Of a stretch of DNA of 64,000 nucleotides, positions 50,149 to 59,346 are shown piece by piece. The notes beneath the pieces are model-generated. The model was given only the letters and a program-made list of their open reading frames with translations, did no database searches and was not told where the DNA came from. The stretch covers positions 248,001 through 312,000 of the forward strand of contig NZ_WUBI01000003.1 in the NCBI RefSeq assembly GCF_009807035.1, read 5' to 3'. Positions within the stretch are counted from its first letter, which is position 1. The number at the start of each line of letters is the position of its first letter. Origin of the DNA: Paenibacillus dendrobii (GTDB lineage: Bacteria > Bacillota > Bacilli > Paenibacillales > Paenibacillaceae). A program made the position numbers and the translations under genes.

Positions 50149-50173
50149 ATGCGATTTCCGGAATAAATGTATA

Positions 50174-50202
50174 TTGCGCCGGAAACCGGTTTACGATATA
50201 CT
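50174..50202 (+). promoter_or_regulatory. Sigma-A promoter of the serS leader
   Basis: TTGCGC (50174-50179), 17 bases, TATACT (50197-50202). The predicted start near 50209 gives a leader of about 245 bases that holds the T-box. Confidence 0.65.
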
Positions 50203-50208
50203 AAGCCA

Positions 50209-50430
50209 AAAGAATTGAACACCAACCACTATGCCGATGATCAGCATCCAACTGTGAGGCGTTTTCGATCGGAGCAGAGTTTCGCTCTTCTCCCTAAGTT
50301 TACCGGCTTTCCGTCCGTTACCGCGGAACCAAGAGGATCGGCTCCTGCGTATGCAGTCCGGTCAAGTTGGGTGGCACCGCGAGCAAGCGCTCCTCGTCCC
50401 AAAGGATGAGGGCGCTTTTTGTATTTTTTT
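50209..50430 (+). ncRNA. T-box leader controlling serS
   Basis: The T-box core GGGTGGCACCGCG (50369-50381) is followed by a strong terminator stem, AAGCGC.CCTCGTCC with GGATGAGGGCGCTT (50385-50417), and a T run. Uncharged tRNA-Ser would bind the leader and favour the antiterminator. The serine specifier codon in stem I was not located with confidence. Confidence 0.9.
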
Positions 50431-50455
50431 ACGGACAAAGGAGCTAAGATCAATC

Positions 50456-51748
50456 ATGTTAACCATGCAATTTATCCGCGATCATGCGGAACAGGTACAG
50501 CAAACGGCGGTACACAAGAACATTCCCTTTCAGGTAGATAAGCTGCTTGAATGGGATTCGAAGCGCAGGGATCTGCTGCTGCAAACGGAAGGAAAAAGAG
50601 CACAGCGCAACAAGCTCAGCAAGGAAATCGCACCGCTCATGAAGCAGGGCAACAAGGAAGCAGCAGAACCGATGATGGCTCAGGTCAAACAGCTGAATGA
50701 AGAGCTGGGCATTCTGGAAGCCGGGCTGCAGGAAGCCGACCAAAATGTGTCGAAGCTCCTCCTCCTTGCTCCCAACGTCGTATCGGCCGATACACCCATA
50801 GGCAAGGATGACACCGACAATGTCGAGGTTCGCCGGGTCGGAGAAACTCCGGTATTTGATTATGAGCTGCGCGATCATGTGACTCTGGGTGAAATGCATG
50901 ACATGATCGACATTCCGCGGGGCGTAAAGACCGCAGGAACGCGCAACTATTATTTGAAAGGTGCAGGTCTCTACCTTCATCTTGCAGTACAGCGTCTCGC
51001 ACTGGATTATCTGACTGCACGCGGATTCACGCCCATGGACGTTCCGGTGATGGTCCGTCCCGAAGCCCTGAACCGGACGGGCTTTTTCCCCACCGGCCAG
51101 GATCAGACATTCGAGCTGACCGGAGAAGACAAATGGCTGGTCGGTACGTCGGAAGTATCGCTTGTATCGTATTACAGCGATGAGATCGTTGACGTGACAG
51201 AGCCGATCCGGCTCGCGGGCATGTCGGCCTGCTATCGGCGCGAGATCGGGTCGGCCGGACGAGATGTGCGCGGATTATACCGCGTTCACCAGTTCGCCAA
51301 GGTGGAGCAGGTCGTGCTCTGTCAAAACGATCCCGCGGTATCGGAGGCGGTGCTTCAGGAAATTACCGGCCATGCCGAAGGTATTCTGCAGCTGCTGGAG
51401 CTCCCTTACCGGGTGATGGCCGTCTGCACCGGCGACATGTCGCAGAAAACCCATAAGCAGTATGATATCGAGACCTGGATGCCTAGCCGTGATGCCTACG
51501 GCGAAACGCATTCGTCGTCGAATCTGCTGGATTTCCAGGCCCGCCGCTCGAATATCCGGTACCGGGACGAGGAAGGAAATCTGCAATACTGCCATACGCT
51601 GAACAACACTGCCGTGGCATCGCCCCGCATCCTGATTCCGCTGCTGGAGAATCATCAGCAGCAAGACGGCAGCATCTATATCCCTGAAGCACTGCGGCCT
51701 TACATGGGCGGCGTGGAGCGGCTGGTTCCGCCCCAACTCCTCACTTAA
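50456..51748 (+). CDS. serS: Seryl-tRNA synthetase
   Basis: 430 residues, class II synthetase. An N-terminal coiled-coil arm (about 25-100, RDLLLQTEGKRAQRNKLSKEI) binds tRNA-Ser. Motif 2 (CYRREIGSAGRDVRGLYRVHQFAKVEQV) and motif 3 (NNTAVASPRILIPLLENHQQ) are intact, with YDIETWMPSRDAYGETHSSSN between them. It charges serine onto tRNA-Ser. The ATG at 50456 is the natural start after the T-box terminator; AAGGAG lies upstream. Confidence 0.96.
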   Translation: MLTMQFIRDHAEQVQQTAVHKNIPFQVDKLLEWDSKRRDLLLQTEGKRAQRNKLSKEIAPLMKQGNKEAAEPMMAQVKQLNEELGILEAGLQEADQNVSKLLLLAPNVVSADTPIGKDDTDNVEVRRVGETPVFDYELRDHVTLGEMHDMIDIPRGVKTAGTRNYYLKGAGLYLHLAVQRLALDYLTARGFTPMDVPVMVRPEALNRTGFFPTGQDQTFELTGEDKWLVGTSEVSLVSYYSDEIVDVTEPIRLAGMSACYRREIGSAGRDVRGLYRVHQFAKVEQVVLCQNDPAVSEAVLQEITGHAEGILQLLELPYRVMAVCTGDMSQKTHKQYDIETWMPSRDAYGETHSSSNLLDFQARRSNIRYRDEEGNLQYCHTLNNTAVASPRILIPLLENHQQQDGSIYIPEALRPYMGGVERLVPPQLLT

Positions 51749-51783
51749 CGCTTCTTGATGGCATCGACAGAAATGCCAACCAT

Positions 51784-51822
51784 CCTCCTCGTTGCGCAGC
51801 AGACCGCTGCGCAGTGAGGAGG
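51784..51822 (+). terminator. Hairpin after serS
   Basis: CCTCCTC pairs with GAGGAGG and an inner GCGCAGC/GCTGCGC stem extends it. The following TTATTTG is a weak T tract. Confidence 0.5.
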
Positions 51823-51917
51823 TTATTTGTATAGTTGCAGAAGACATTTCGATAGGAATATACTGGATGTACTATCGTTCTGGAAAGCCGAAACATCCAT
51901 ATACGGAGGTGATTGGA

Positions 51918-52442
51918 TTGGAAAATCCAACAAACGTTCAAGATTTGGGAAGTGTTTACCTTGCAAGCGCAACGGCAAAATTTAAAGAACTTAAGCAATC
52001 CGCTGAGAAAGCCATTGCCCAAGTACAGGATGATGTAAAACTGAACTGGGCACCGAACGAGGAGTCCAACAGCATCGCCATCATCGTCAAACACCTAAGC
52101 GGCAATATGATCTCACGCTGGACTGATTTTCTCACAACGGATGGCGAAAAGCCCGGCCGCGACCGGGATGAGGAGTTCGAAGGTACGATCGAGTCCAAGG
52201 ATGATCTTCTCTCCATATGGAACCAGGGCTGGGATGTCTTTCTCCAGACGCTCTCGGATCTGAAAAGCGATGACCTGCTCCGCACCGTCTATATCCGGCA
52301 GCAGCCCCATTCGGTTCTGGAATCCATCGAACGCCAAATGTCTCATTACTCCAGCCACGTAGGCCAAATCATTTATGTGGCTAAAATGATCCAGGGCGAT
52401 GACTGGCACACGCTGACCATCCCGCGGAAAAAGAAATCCTGA
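51918..52442 (+). CDS. DinB superfamily protein (DUF1572)
   Basis: 174 residues, a four-helix-bundle protein: GNMISRWTDFLTTDGEKPGRDRDEEF, then SVLESIERQMSHYSSHVGQIIYVAKM, where the His of VKHLSGN and the paired His of HYSSHVGQI fit the metal triad of DinB/YfiT-like proteins. The likely role is a metal-dependent transferase or hydrolase, for example thiol-linked; not established. A TTG start at 51918 follows GGAGGTG; the frame upstream to 51792 overlaps the serS hairpin. Confidence 0.85.
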   Translation: MENPTNVQDLGSVYLASATAKFKELKQSAEKAIAQVQDDVKLNWAPNEESNSIAIIVKHLSGNMISRWTDFLTTDGEKPGRDRDEEFEGTIESKDDLLSIWNQGWDVFLQTLSDLKSDDLLRTVYIRQQPHSVLESIERQMSHYSSHVGQIIYVAKMIQGDDWHTLTIPRKKKS

Positions 52443-52576
52443 TTTTCACGCACTCCATTTTCACGCCATCCTACGTATTTTGAAATAACGAATGAAATAA
52501 GGAATAATCTCATGGAACATCACTGTCCGTAATACGATGACAACAGTCATTCCGTTGACATGGGTTCCTCAACGGC

Positions 52577-52615
52577 AAAGGCAGCCTCCCGGTCGGATCA
52601 GGAAAGGCTGCCTTT
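52577..52615. terminator. Bidirectional hairpin terminator
   Basis: AAAGGCAGCCT (52577-52587) pairs with AGGCTGCCTTT (52605-52615). It overlaps the last codons of the minus-strand small membrane protein gene and ends its transcript. Confidence 0.7.
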
Positions 52616-52843
52616 TGTCTGCTCATTATTGCTATTCAGCTGGTTCAGTCGTCTTCTCTCGGCCCTCCTCCGGGCTTCCAGCTCTCTTTGCTGGTTGATC
52701 AAAACCACGCCCAGCATGGCAATAACCGTGCTAAATCCTACGATGGGCACCATGACCGCAAGATCGCCTGAAAATAAAACAATCAGGAAAAATGCGAGAA
52801 ACACACCACAGAAAATACCTAAGCCAGCCATGAATTTCTCCAT
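52598..52843 (-). CDS. Small two-helix membrane protein
   Basis: 81 residues: two membrane helices (about 5-27 GLGIFCGVFLAFFLIVLFSGDL and 30-50 VMVPIVGFSTVIAMLGVVLI), followed by a charged tail QQRELEARRRAERRRLNQ that probably faces the cytoplasm and is helical. No family recognised. The ATG at 52843 follows GGAGAGCGA. The upstream open frame to 52900 has no ribosome site. Confidence 0.65.
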   Translation of the reverse strand: MEKFMAGLGIFCGVFLAFFLIVLFSGDLAVMVPIVGFSTVIAMLGVVLINQQRELEARRRAERRRLNQLNSNNEQTKGSLS

Positions 52844-53010
52844 TCGCTCTCCTGCCCCCTTGTTCCCGAATTCGTATTCAACATCGCAGGATACATGCAT
52901 GTAACATGCACATGCTTCAATGGCTCATGCAAGATTCACTCCGATAACCAATTTTACCACATCCTGCATATATCCATGTTTCGCAACTCAAATTCTTGGG
53001 GGGGATCATA

Positions 53011-53213
53011 AGAAAAACAATTATTTCATATCGGTTATAAAGGAAGTTTTTCTTGCGATATCAGGGGGGCTCTTCTCGGATGCGTCTGCCTGATATCTAA
53101 AGAAAAACATTTATATCATATCGGTTATAAAAGGAAGTTTTTCTTGCGATATCAGGGGGCTCTTCTCGGATGCGTCTGCCTGATATCTAAAGAAAAACAC
53201 CCAACTCATATCC
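53011..53213. repeat. 90-bp tandem repeat, about 2.25 copies
   Basis: Unit 1 at 53011-53100, unit 2 at 53101-53190 (nearly identical), and a partial unit 3 at 53191-53213. Each unit carries two potential hairpins: AGAAAAAC with GTTTTTCT, and CGATATCAGG with CCTGATATC. Small differences (one G fewer, one A more) separate the units. It lies between two divergent small membrane protein genes. No reading frame is supported in 52844-53293. Confidence 0.85.
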
Positions 53214-53293
53214 TCGCCCCATCTCCCTGTAACCTTTCTTAAGGATGAAGATTATGCTGTACCAAGGATCATAATGGGCAAGGAGAGGACCGA

Positions 53294-53767
53294 ATGATGA
53301 AACCGGATTATTCCTTTATCCATGCCCGGCTGAAGTCGGGCAAATATACGATGAACAAGCTGGCATCAGCAGGCCTGACCCTGCTGATGCTTATGCTGCT
53401 GTCACGGGTGCTGCCATTGCCTGAGATGCCTTGGGGCGCACGGAGCGATGAGCTCTCCATGTCGCCGGAGATGTGGGTTTACAGCTATGCCATGTTAATT
53501 TCCATAGCATCGGACGCCATCCTGGCCATGCTCCCGCCGCTAAGCCGTCTGAAACAGGCTGCCTTGTATGCAGCCGCCGCTTATACGGCATATTACTGCC
53601 TGTTTATCCGTACACCAGAGTTTGACGGATATCCTGAGCTCGCGGCAGTAGCAGGCGTCTGCACTCTATTGGTGTTTTTTACAGGGAAGCGCCTTTTCTC
53701 CAGCGATTCTTTGTTTACGCCATTATTTGCGCTCGTCGTGCCGTTGATTTGCCTTTTTTGCTTGTAG
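53294..53767 (+). CDS. Hypothetical membrane protein
   Basis: 157 residues with about four membrane helices (LASAGLTLLMLMLLSRVL, MWVYSYAMLISIASDAILAML, LYAAAAYTAYYCLFI, and LAAVAGVCTLLVFF followed by FTPLFALVVPLICLFCL). No conserved family recognised. CAAGGAGAGGACCGA precedes the ATG. It directly follows the 90-bp repeat and is convergent with nnr. Confidence 0.65.
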   Translation: MMKPDYSFIHARLKSGKYTMNKLASAGLTLLMLMLLSRVLPLPEMPWGARSDELSMSPEMWVYSYAMLISIASDAILAMLPPLSRLKQAALYAAAAYTAYYCLFIRTPEFDGYPELAAVAGVCTLLVFFTGKRLFSSDSLFTPLFALVVPLICLFCL

Positions 53768-53801
53768 AGGATCGTAGAGATGGCAGACACCCCGCCGATG
53801 A

Positions 53802-55421
53802 TTACAGTGCCTCGATCAGATCTCCGGCAATCAGTGATGACATGTGCCCGCGCCGCGCGGCCGCCGTCTCTCCCGCTAAACCGTGCAGATATACGCCGTA
53901 GGCGGCTGCCTGAAGACCGGTTAGTCCTTGGGCCAGAAGTCCGGCGATGATGCCCGTCAGCACATCTCCGGAGCCTCCCGTCGCCATGCCGGCATTGCCG
54001 GTCATGTTCACGTATGCCGAGCCATCGGGAGCGGCAATGATGGTCCGTGCTCCCTTGAGCACCAGCGTCACCCGATTGACCGTCGCATACTTCACGGCGG
54101 CTCCGATCCGGTCACGCTGTATTTCCTTCGTGGACAAGCCCGCCAGCCGAGCCATTTCACCCGGATGCGGCGTCAGCACCGTATCAGCCCTCCGCGTCTT
54201 CCAAGCAGATAGATCCGTACGATCCGCCAGCATATTCAGAGCATCAGCGTCCACTACCAGCGGACACTGTGACTGCTCCCAAATACGGCGAAGCCATTCT
54301 CCATCCTTCTCGAAGCGCCCTAGGCCGGGACCGATCGCTATCACGTCCCGGCTTTCGGCAAGCTGCAGCACGGATGTCGCGGAAGCTGCGTCCCAGTCGC
54401 CCTCCGCTGCGGGGGCGAGCATGATTTCAGGCGCTGCTCCTGCCATGTGCGGCAGCAGCGGTGCAGGCAGTGCCCAGGTCACGAGGCCGCTGCCCGCACG
54501 CAGCGCCGCGCGGCTGCACAGCAGGCCCGCGCCGCTCATGCGCGGGCTTCCGGCCGCCACAAGCACGTGTCCATACGTGCCCTTGTGGCCGTCCGGCGAG
54601 CGGCGGCGCGCCGCGTCCACGCGCAGGCGGCCGCGCAGCGTGCCTTCGGTCAGCAGGTAGGCCAGGCCCTCCTGCTGACCGCACAGCTCCGAGGGTATGC
54701 CGATGGAGCGGACCACCACCTCCCCGGCGGCTTCCGCGCCGGGGTACTGCGTCAAGCCTCGCTTCAGGAACGCGAGGCAGACCGTCAGCCGCGCCGCGAT
54801 GCACGGCTGGCTGACTTCCCCCGTGTCGGCGTCCACCCCGCTGGGAATATCCGCCGACACGATCATTCTGCCGCTGGCATTCGCGGCGGCAATCATGTCC
54901 GCGTACGCGCCGCGCGGTTCGCCGTGCGCGCCCGTCCCCAGCAGGGCATCCACGATGCCCGTGCATGCGGCATAGTCCACGGCATCGCGTCCGTGGACAA
55001 GCAAGGGGATGCCCAGCCTTGCAGCGGCGTCACGCTGCAGGGCGCCATCCCCTTGCAGCTGCTCCGGCGGAAGAGCGTACACGACAGTGACGCCGACGCC
55101 CGCCTCGCGAAGGTAACGGGCGGCTACCAGCCCGTCGCCGCCATTATTGCCTTTGCCGGCAAGGATCAGCCAATGCTCTCGGCCAGGCTGTTCAAGCTCT
55201 AGAGCTTCATCGCCTCGAATCGAGCCGCGGAGTTCCCTCTCCAGGAAGCTGCCACGAGCTTCGTCAACCTGCCGCGACATGTTCCGCTCCCGGCACAGCC
55301 GTATCACTTCCTCCGCAATAGCTCTCCCCGCATTCTCCATTAATGCAGCCGAAGGAATCCCGATTTCCTCTATGGTGCGGCGGTCCAGCTCCCGCATCTG
55401 CGCTGAAGTTACCATGTACAT
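53802..55421 (-). CDS. nnr: Bifunctional NAD(P)HX epimerase/dehydratase Nnr
   Basis: About 539 residues in two domains. The N-terminal YjeF_N epimerase (about 1-235) has MRELDRRTIEEIGIPSAALMENAGRAIAEE and GKGNNGGDGLVAARYL. The C-terminal ribokinase-like ADP-dependent dehydratase has DADALNML and NMTGNAGMATGGSGDVLTGIIAGLLAQ. It repairs hydrated NADH and NADPH. An insertion of about 20 charged residues (RQVDEARGSFLERELRGSIRGDEALE) interrupts the epimerase domain. The 54430-55000 part is markedly richer in G and C than its neighbours. The ATG at 55421 follows GGGAGGAAGAGATGC. Confidence 0.93.
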   Translation of the reverse strand: MYMVTSAQMRELDRRTIEEIGIPSAALMENAGRAIAEEVIRLCRERNMSRQVDEARGSFLERELRGSIRGDEALELEQPGREHWLILAGKGNNGGDGLVAARYLREAGVGVTVVYALPPEQLQGDGALQRDAAARLGIPLLVHGRDAVDYAACTGIVDALLGTGAHGEPRGAYADMIAAANASGRMIVSADIPSGVDADTGEVSQPCIAARLTVCLAFLKRGLTQYPGAEAAGEVVVRSIGIPSELCGQQEGLAYLLTEGTLRGRLRVDAARRRSPDGHKGTYGHVLVAAGSPRMSGAGLLCSRAALRAGSGLVTWALPAPLLPHMAGAAPEIMLAPAAEGDWDAASATSVLQLAESRDVIAIGPGLGRFEKDGEWLRRIWEQSQCPLVVDADALNMLADRTDLSAWKTRRADTVLTPHPGEMARLAGLSTKEIQRDRIGAAVKYATVNRVTLVLKGARTIIAAPDGSAYVNMTGNAGMATGGSGDVLTGIIAGLLAQGLTGLQAAAYGVYLHGLAGETAAARRGHMSSLIAGDLIEAL

Positions 55422-55665
55422 GCATCTCTTCCTCCCTTTTTCCATATCACATTCTAATGTAAACCACAGTGAAATATCCCTATCCTCTAGCACGGATCCC
55501 AAACTTCTGAATCCTGCCGATTCTATAGAAAAAGCAGCGCTGCACATCCACATTGGATCGCGCCCGCTGCCCTTCTCCCTTTCCCTTAACGGCCAAGACC
55601 GCCTATCGTCCTCTCCGAACGCTGCTTAACTGCATTAGATCTTCAGTTCCTGGCCAAATCCGGCC

Positions 55666-56319
55666 CTAATACGCCGCCGTAAACCGGGAAGCGACGAAAT
55701 ACGGATCCTCCATCTCATCCATCAGCGCCGCGGCCAAATCCCCCGTCGTGATCCGGCTGACGCCAAGCTCATCCGTTATCAGGCGGTCAATGCCGATTCT
55801 GAAATTCCCGCTGCGGCGGCCATCCTCAAGCACAGCAGCCGGACTGAGGTAAGACCATTCCAGCTCCGACTGGCTGTATATCTCAAAAGCATCCGCATGC
55901 GCTTTGGCCAGCGGATAGACCTCTGCAGGAAAGGCTGGCGTATCCATAAGAGGCACGCCTTCGTCCGTAATCAGACTCCCGGCTCCCCCAATCACCAGCA
56001 GACGCTTTGCCCCGGAGCGCCGTACGCCTTCGACCAGAGAACGAGCAGCTTCCACAAGCTCCTCCTCCGAACCGAACTTCGGACCATAAGCGCTGATCAC
56101 CGCTTCGCGTCCTTTCGTATGCTTTTCTACCGATGCCGGGTCAAGGATATCGCCCTGGACCACATGCAGACGTTCATGCTTGTCGGTTAGCCGGGATACG
56201 TCCCGCACGACTGCCGTTACTTCATGCTCGCGGCTAAGTGCTTCTTTAAGCACAGCCTGTCCGACCGTGCCGGTTGCGCCAAATATCGTTATATTCATCG
56301 GGTGAATGGTTTCTGTCAT
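55666..56319 (-). CDS. NAD(P)-dependent oxidoreductase, NmrA/YwnB-like
   Basis: 217 residues of the atypical SDR group: nucleotide-binding ITIFGATGTVGQAVLKEAL (about 10-28), VVQGDILDPASV, and AVISAYGPK. Related proteins act as flavin or NADPH reductases or redox sensors. Length and motifs are normal for the family. AGAGGAGATTATTTC precedes the ATG. It appears monocistronic. Confidence 0.88.
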   Translation of the reverse strand: MTETIHPMNITIFGATGTVGQAVLKEALSREHEVTAVVRDVSRLTDKHERLHVVQGDILDPASVEKHTKGREAVISAYGPKFGSEEELVEAARSLVEGVRRSGAKRLLVIGGAGSLITDEGVPLMDTPAFPAEVYPLAKAHADAFEIYSQSELEWSYLSPAAVLEDGRRSGNFRIGIDRLITDELGVSRITTGDLAAALMDEMEDPYFVASRFTAAY

Positions 56320-56405
56320 GAAATAATCTCCTCTGTATGGTTTAACTATGCGTACACTCCTATATTACCCTCAAATGGCGGTTCATGCCCGAAATTCTTG
56401 ACCAT

Positions 56406-57101
56406 TCATCGATCCTTCTTTTTGTGCTTATGCTCAAGAATGTATAATCCCCGCCCCTCCTGCCATTCCGCGTACGCGATTTTTTCCGGTTCCTGGTATC
56501 CTTTTTCGCGAAGCTGCTCCAACAGCCATGTTTTATCCTTGCCCAGAGCCTGAAGACCTTCTTCATTCATGCGGCCGTCCTCCAGAAAATGATAAGTAAA
56601 GCCCGGCTCATCATCCGAAATCTTCAGATCCGATTTTTGCACAGCCTCATACGCTCCATTTTTCATCACGCTCAGCGATCCGTTGGTCTCGAAAATAGCA
56701 TAGGATACCTCCCGGACGGAAAAGATATCCTTTTGACGAAGCATCATCAGCAGCTGTTCGAAATCGAGGCGGTTCCGCTTCATTTCACGCATATCCACTT
56801 CCCCGTTACGGATGAGGATGGAAGGCGATCCTTCCAAAGATCCGCGGGTTTTCCTGGCATATTGGGTTACTTTTTCAAATACATAAGATAAAATGAACCA
56901 TATGGCCAGTGAAAACAAAAGCTGACCGACATGGACGTCTTCCTGATATACGGTATTGCCCACCAATTCACTCAGCATGAGCGAAGACACAAAATCAAAG
57001 GGAGTCAGCTGGGAAATTTCTTTTTTGCCCAGAACGCGCGTCATAATCCACAATCCTAGAAAACCGGTAATCAGTTTAACGGTGATCATTCCCAAGTCCA
57101 T
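56406..57101 (-). CDS. DUF421 family membrane protein (YetF/YdfR-like)
   Basis: 231 residues: three N-terminal membrane helices (about 6-24, 36-52, 60-80) and a soluble domain with the family pattern GSPSILIRNGEVDMREMKRNRLDFEQLLMMLRQKDIFSVREVSYAIFETNGSLSV. Members such as YetF are found in spore-formers; biological roles are poorly defined. Length is typical. It is divergent from the MgtC gene. Confidence 0.9.
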   Translation of the reverse strand: MDLGMITVKLITGFLGLWIMTRVLGKKEISQLTPFDFVSSLMLSELVGNTVYQEDVHVGQLLFSLAIWFILSYVFEKVTQYARKTRGSLEGSPSILIRNGEVDMREMKRNRLDFEQLLMMLRQKDIFSVREVSYAIFETNGSLSVMKNGAYEAVQKSDLKISDDEPGFTYHFLEDGRMNEEGLQALGKDKTWLLEQLREKGYQEPEKIAYAEWQEGRGLYILEHKHKKKDR

Positions 57102-57248
57102 TCCGAAACCTCCCTGGCAATTCCTTTTGGTATCTATTTACCCACCTGAGTCAAGAGTTGAAAAATACCGTGAACGAAGTAAGCAAGGAAATGGGGTAAT
57201 AAATCAGGAACTCTTCCGCAACTGTTTGTTAAAGGAGCTGATGAATGC

Positions 57249-57902
57249 ATGATTGCAGAATACATGATCCGTTTGGCGGTGGCCGGGCTGCTCGGGGCCG
57301 TCATTGGTTTGGAGCGTGAACTCAGAGCCAAGGAAGCCGGGCTGAGAACCCATTTTCTCGTCGCCGTCGGCAGCGCGCTGATCATGCTGGTGTCACAGTA
57401 TGGATTCTCACAGGTTCTGGACAATGATCATATTGCGCTGGATCCCAGCCGGATCGCGGCTCAGGCCGTCAGCGGCATCGGTTTTCTCGGAGCTGGCATG
57501 ATTATTATTGAACGCAAAATGGTGCGCGGTCTTACGACGGCTGCAGGGGTATGGGCCACCTCGGGCATTGGCCTGACCATCGGCTCAGGCATGTATGCTG
57601 CCGGAATCAGCGCGACCATTCTCGTGATGATCGGACTTGAGCTGCTCAGCATGATCTTCAAAACCGGAAGGGCGCTCAACATCTCCTTCGAGCTGGAATC
57701 CAAGGAATCCGTGCAACCCATTCTGGAATCGCTTGCCGCCAGGAAAATTGCCATCGCTTCTTATGAAATGGAGCAGGATCCCGAACGCCTCGGCATGTAT
57801 CATCTCAAAATCGAGGGCAAGACCAGACATAACGGTACTCTACAGGAGCTTCTGAAGGATCTCGACAGTCTTCCGCATATTTTATCCGCGAAGCTGGAAT
57901 AA
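57249..57902 (+). CDS. MgtC/SapB family membrane protein
   Basis: 217 residues: four N-terminal helices with IRLAVAGLLGAVIGLERELRAKEAGLRTHFLVAVGSALIMLVS, and PSRIAAQAVSGIGFLGAGMIIIERKMVRGLTTAAGVWATSGIGL, both signatures of the family. A C-terminal ACT-like cytoplasmic domain occupies about 140-217. Homologues are linked to magnesium limitation and virulence, often without being transporters. AAAGGAG lies 11 bases upstream. Confidence 0.92.
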   Translation: MIAEYMIRLAVAGLLGAVIGLERELRAKEAGLRTHFLVAVGSALIMLVSQYGFSQVLDNDHIALDPSRIAAQAVSGIGFLGAGMIIIERKMVRGLTTAAGVWATSGIGLTIGSGMYAAGISATILVMIGLELLSMIFKTGRALNISFELESKESVQPILESLAARKIAIASYEMEQDPERLGMYHLKIEGKTRHNGTLQELLKDLDSLPHILSAKLE

Positions 57903-57980
57903 TCAGGCACATTGAAATATTGTAATCCGGAGCCTGTTATGCAATAGTGATAACAAAAGCGATGAAGGAGGGATTCGGCG

Positions 57981-58856
57981 TTGTACCTTGCGGCTTGGAT
58001 TAATGCAAATGATATTACCGATACGCAGTCCAGAATCATGATCACCGGACTTGCGATCATCCTTTTTCTATGGCTGTATTTCCGTACCGCCCGTTCCTTC
58101 CGAAGCATGGCTACGGCACGGCTGGAGCGCCTTCACCAAACACTCGAAATCTATTCCCGCGCAGCGGGTATGCTGGACAACGAAGCGGCTGCGGATTCAT
58201 CGTCTGAATCCGAACAAGAGCCTGAGTCCCTGATTCTGCTGCTGCAGCAATGCAAAGCTGCTCCACTGATCACAACGGAGCTGCTTGAAGCCATTGATGC
58301 ATACACCAGAGAGCGTGATGCGTCGCGTCATCTGCAGCTGCAAAGAGTGCTGGACCGGGAGATCAGCCGGCGAATCCGTGAGCAGTCGTCCATTATCCGT
58401 TCACTGGACAATCCGGGCTGGGGCATCGGTTTCTGGAAGCTGATCCGCCCTGCAGTTCCCTTTGCAGCCATGGTGCTGATTCTATACTGGTGCCTGCAAC
58501 TGTATCAGGAGCTTCCAGGACAGAGCTTCACGGTGTTATCCTGGACAAGCGCCGAGCTGTGGATACGGTTTGTGTCATGTGTTGCAGCAGTCATCTCCTT
58601 CTACCTCGCCGTGATGACGCCGAGAAAAGACTCAACCCGAATTTCGTATCGGGTTCTGGCTCTTCTCATAAGTGCTGCCGCGCTGGCACACTTGGCGGGC
58701 TTAACCGCTGCCCCTTACATATTAGCTGTACAAGTTATTCTCTTTGCGTGGGGATTTGCCATGAACCCTCATCGTTCAAGGCGTGACCGTCCATATGCAG
58801 GCTCCGCAGATTTACTTGAGGTTTCCGAAGAAGAACACATGCAAACTGAAAAATAA
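57981..58856 (+). CDS. Hypothetical membrane protein
   Basis: 291 residues: one N-terminal helix (about 19-36), a large charged helical domain (about 40-145), and four C-terminal helices (about 155-262). No recognised family. The start is TTG at 57981, eight bases after AAGGAGGG. It follows the MgtC gene by 78 bases on the same strand and could be cotranscribed. The acidic tail ends in LLEVSEEEHMQTEK. Confidence 0.65.
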   Translation: MYLAAWINANDITDTQSRIMITGLAIILFLWLYFRTARSFRSMATARLERLHQTLEIYSRAAGMLDNEAAADSSSESEQEPESLILLLQQCKAAPLITTELLEAIDAYTRERDASRHLQLQRVLDREISRRIREQSSIIRSLDNPGWGIGFWKLIRPAVPFAAMVLILYWCLQLYQELPGQSFTVLSWTSAELWIRFVSCVAAVISFYLAVMTPRKDSTRISYRVLALLISAAALAHLAGLTAAPYILAVQVILFAWGFAMNPHRSRRDRPYAGSADLLEVSEEEHMQTEK

Positions 58857-58909
58857 CCCGTCGATGTTCGCCCTCCCAAGGGCTATACCATCAACGGGTT
58901 TGTTTTTTT
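58857..58909. terminator. Terminator shared by the 57981-58856 gene and the yezD operon
   Basis: AACCCGTCGATG (58855-58866) pairs with CATCAACGGGTT (58889-58900) and is followed by a long T run on the plus strand; on the minus strand TTATTTTT follows. Confidence 0.8.
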
Positions 58910-58956
58910 CAAGCTCGATTGAACATCCATAACCATTCACGTTCCTCAGCAGCACA

Positions 58957-59190
58957 TCAGGCCTGCCGGTGATCCCGGGACGTCTTTTTCAGATCCTGCC
59001 GGGTTCTTGCCGTAATCCCCGTCTTGGCTGCTTTGGCCGGCGTATTCTCAAAACGCTTCCGCTCGGTCCGTTCCATCTGCACGATTTGGCCTTCATGCAC
59101 GACGATATGAAGCGAGCCGAATTCCATGTCATTTAATTGGCCTGCGATCCGTTCGAGCCATAATTGATCCACCTGGAGCCCTTTTGCCAT
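58957..59190 (-). CDS. yezD: YezD family protein (DUF2292)
   Basis: 77 residues: LWLERIAGQLNDMEFGSLHIVVHEGQIVQMERTERKRF is the DUF2292/YezD core (a small beta hairpin with a helical start). The basic C-terminal tail is longer than in most members. YezD genes commonly accompany sulfate assimilation genes in Firmicutes, and here it is the last gene of the sbp-cysT-cysW operon. Function unknown. A GGAGG ribosome site precedes the ATG. Confidence 0.85.
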   Translation of the reverse strand: MAKGLQVDQLWLERIAGQLNDMEFGSLHIVVHEGQIVQMERTERKRFENTPAKAAKTGITARTRQDLKKTSRDHRQA

Positions 59191-59346
59191 GATGCAGCCT
59201 CCTTTGCTTCAGAACGTTTTTGGGTATTTCACATTCATCTCATTCATGACATTCATCACGTCGATGACATCATATCGGATTAATCATTCTTTTCCAACCA
59301 ATTTACTATGTTTTACAGTTACATTATCATGCCGGCAAAAAGACTG

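Noticed and set aside
53011-53213. CRISPR array
   Set aside because: The unit is 90 bases and repeated throughout, with no short repeat and variable spacer pattern.
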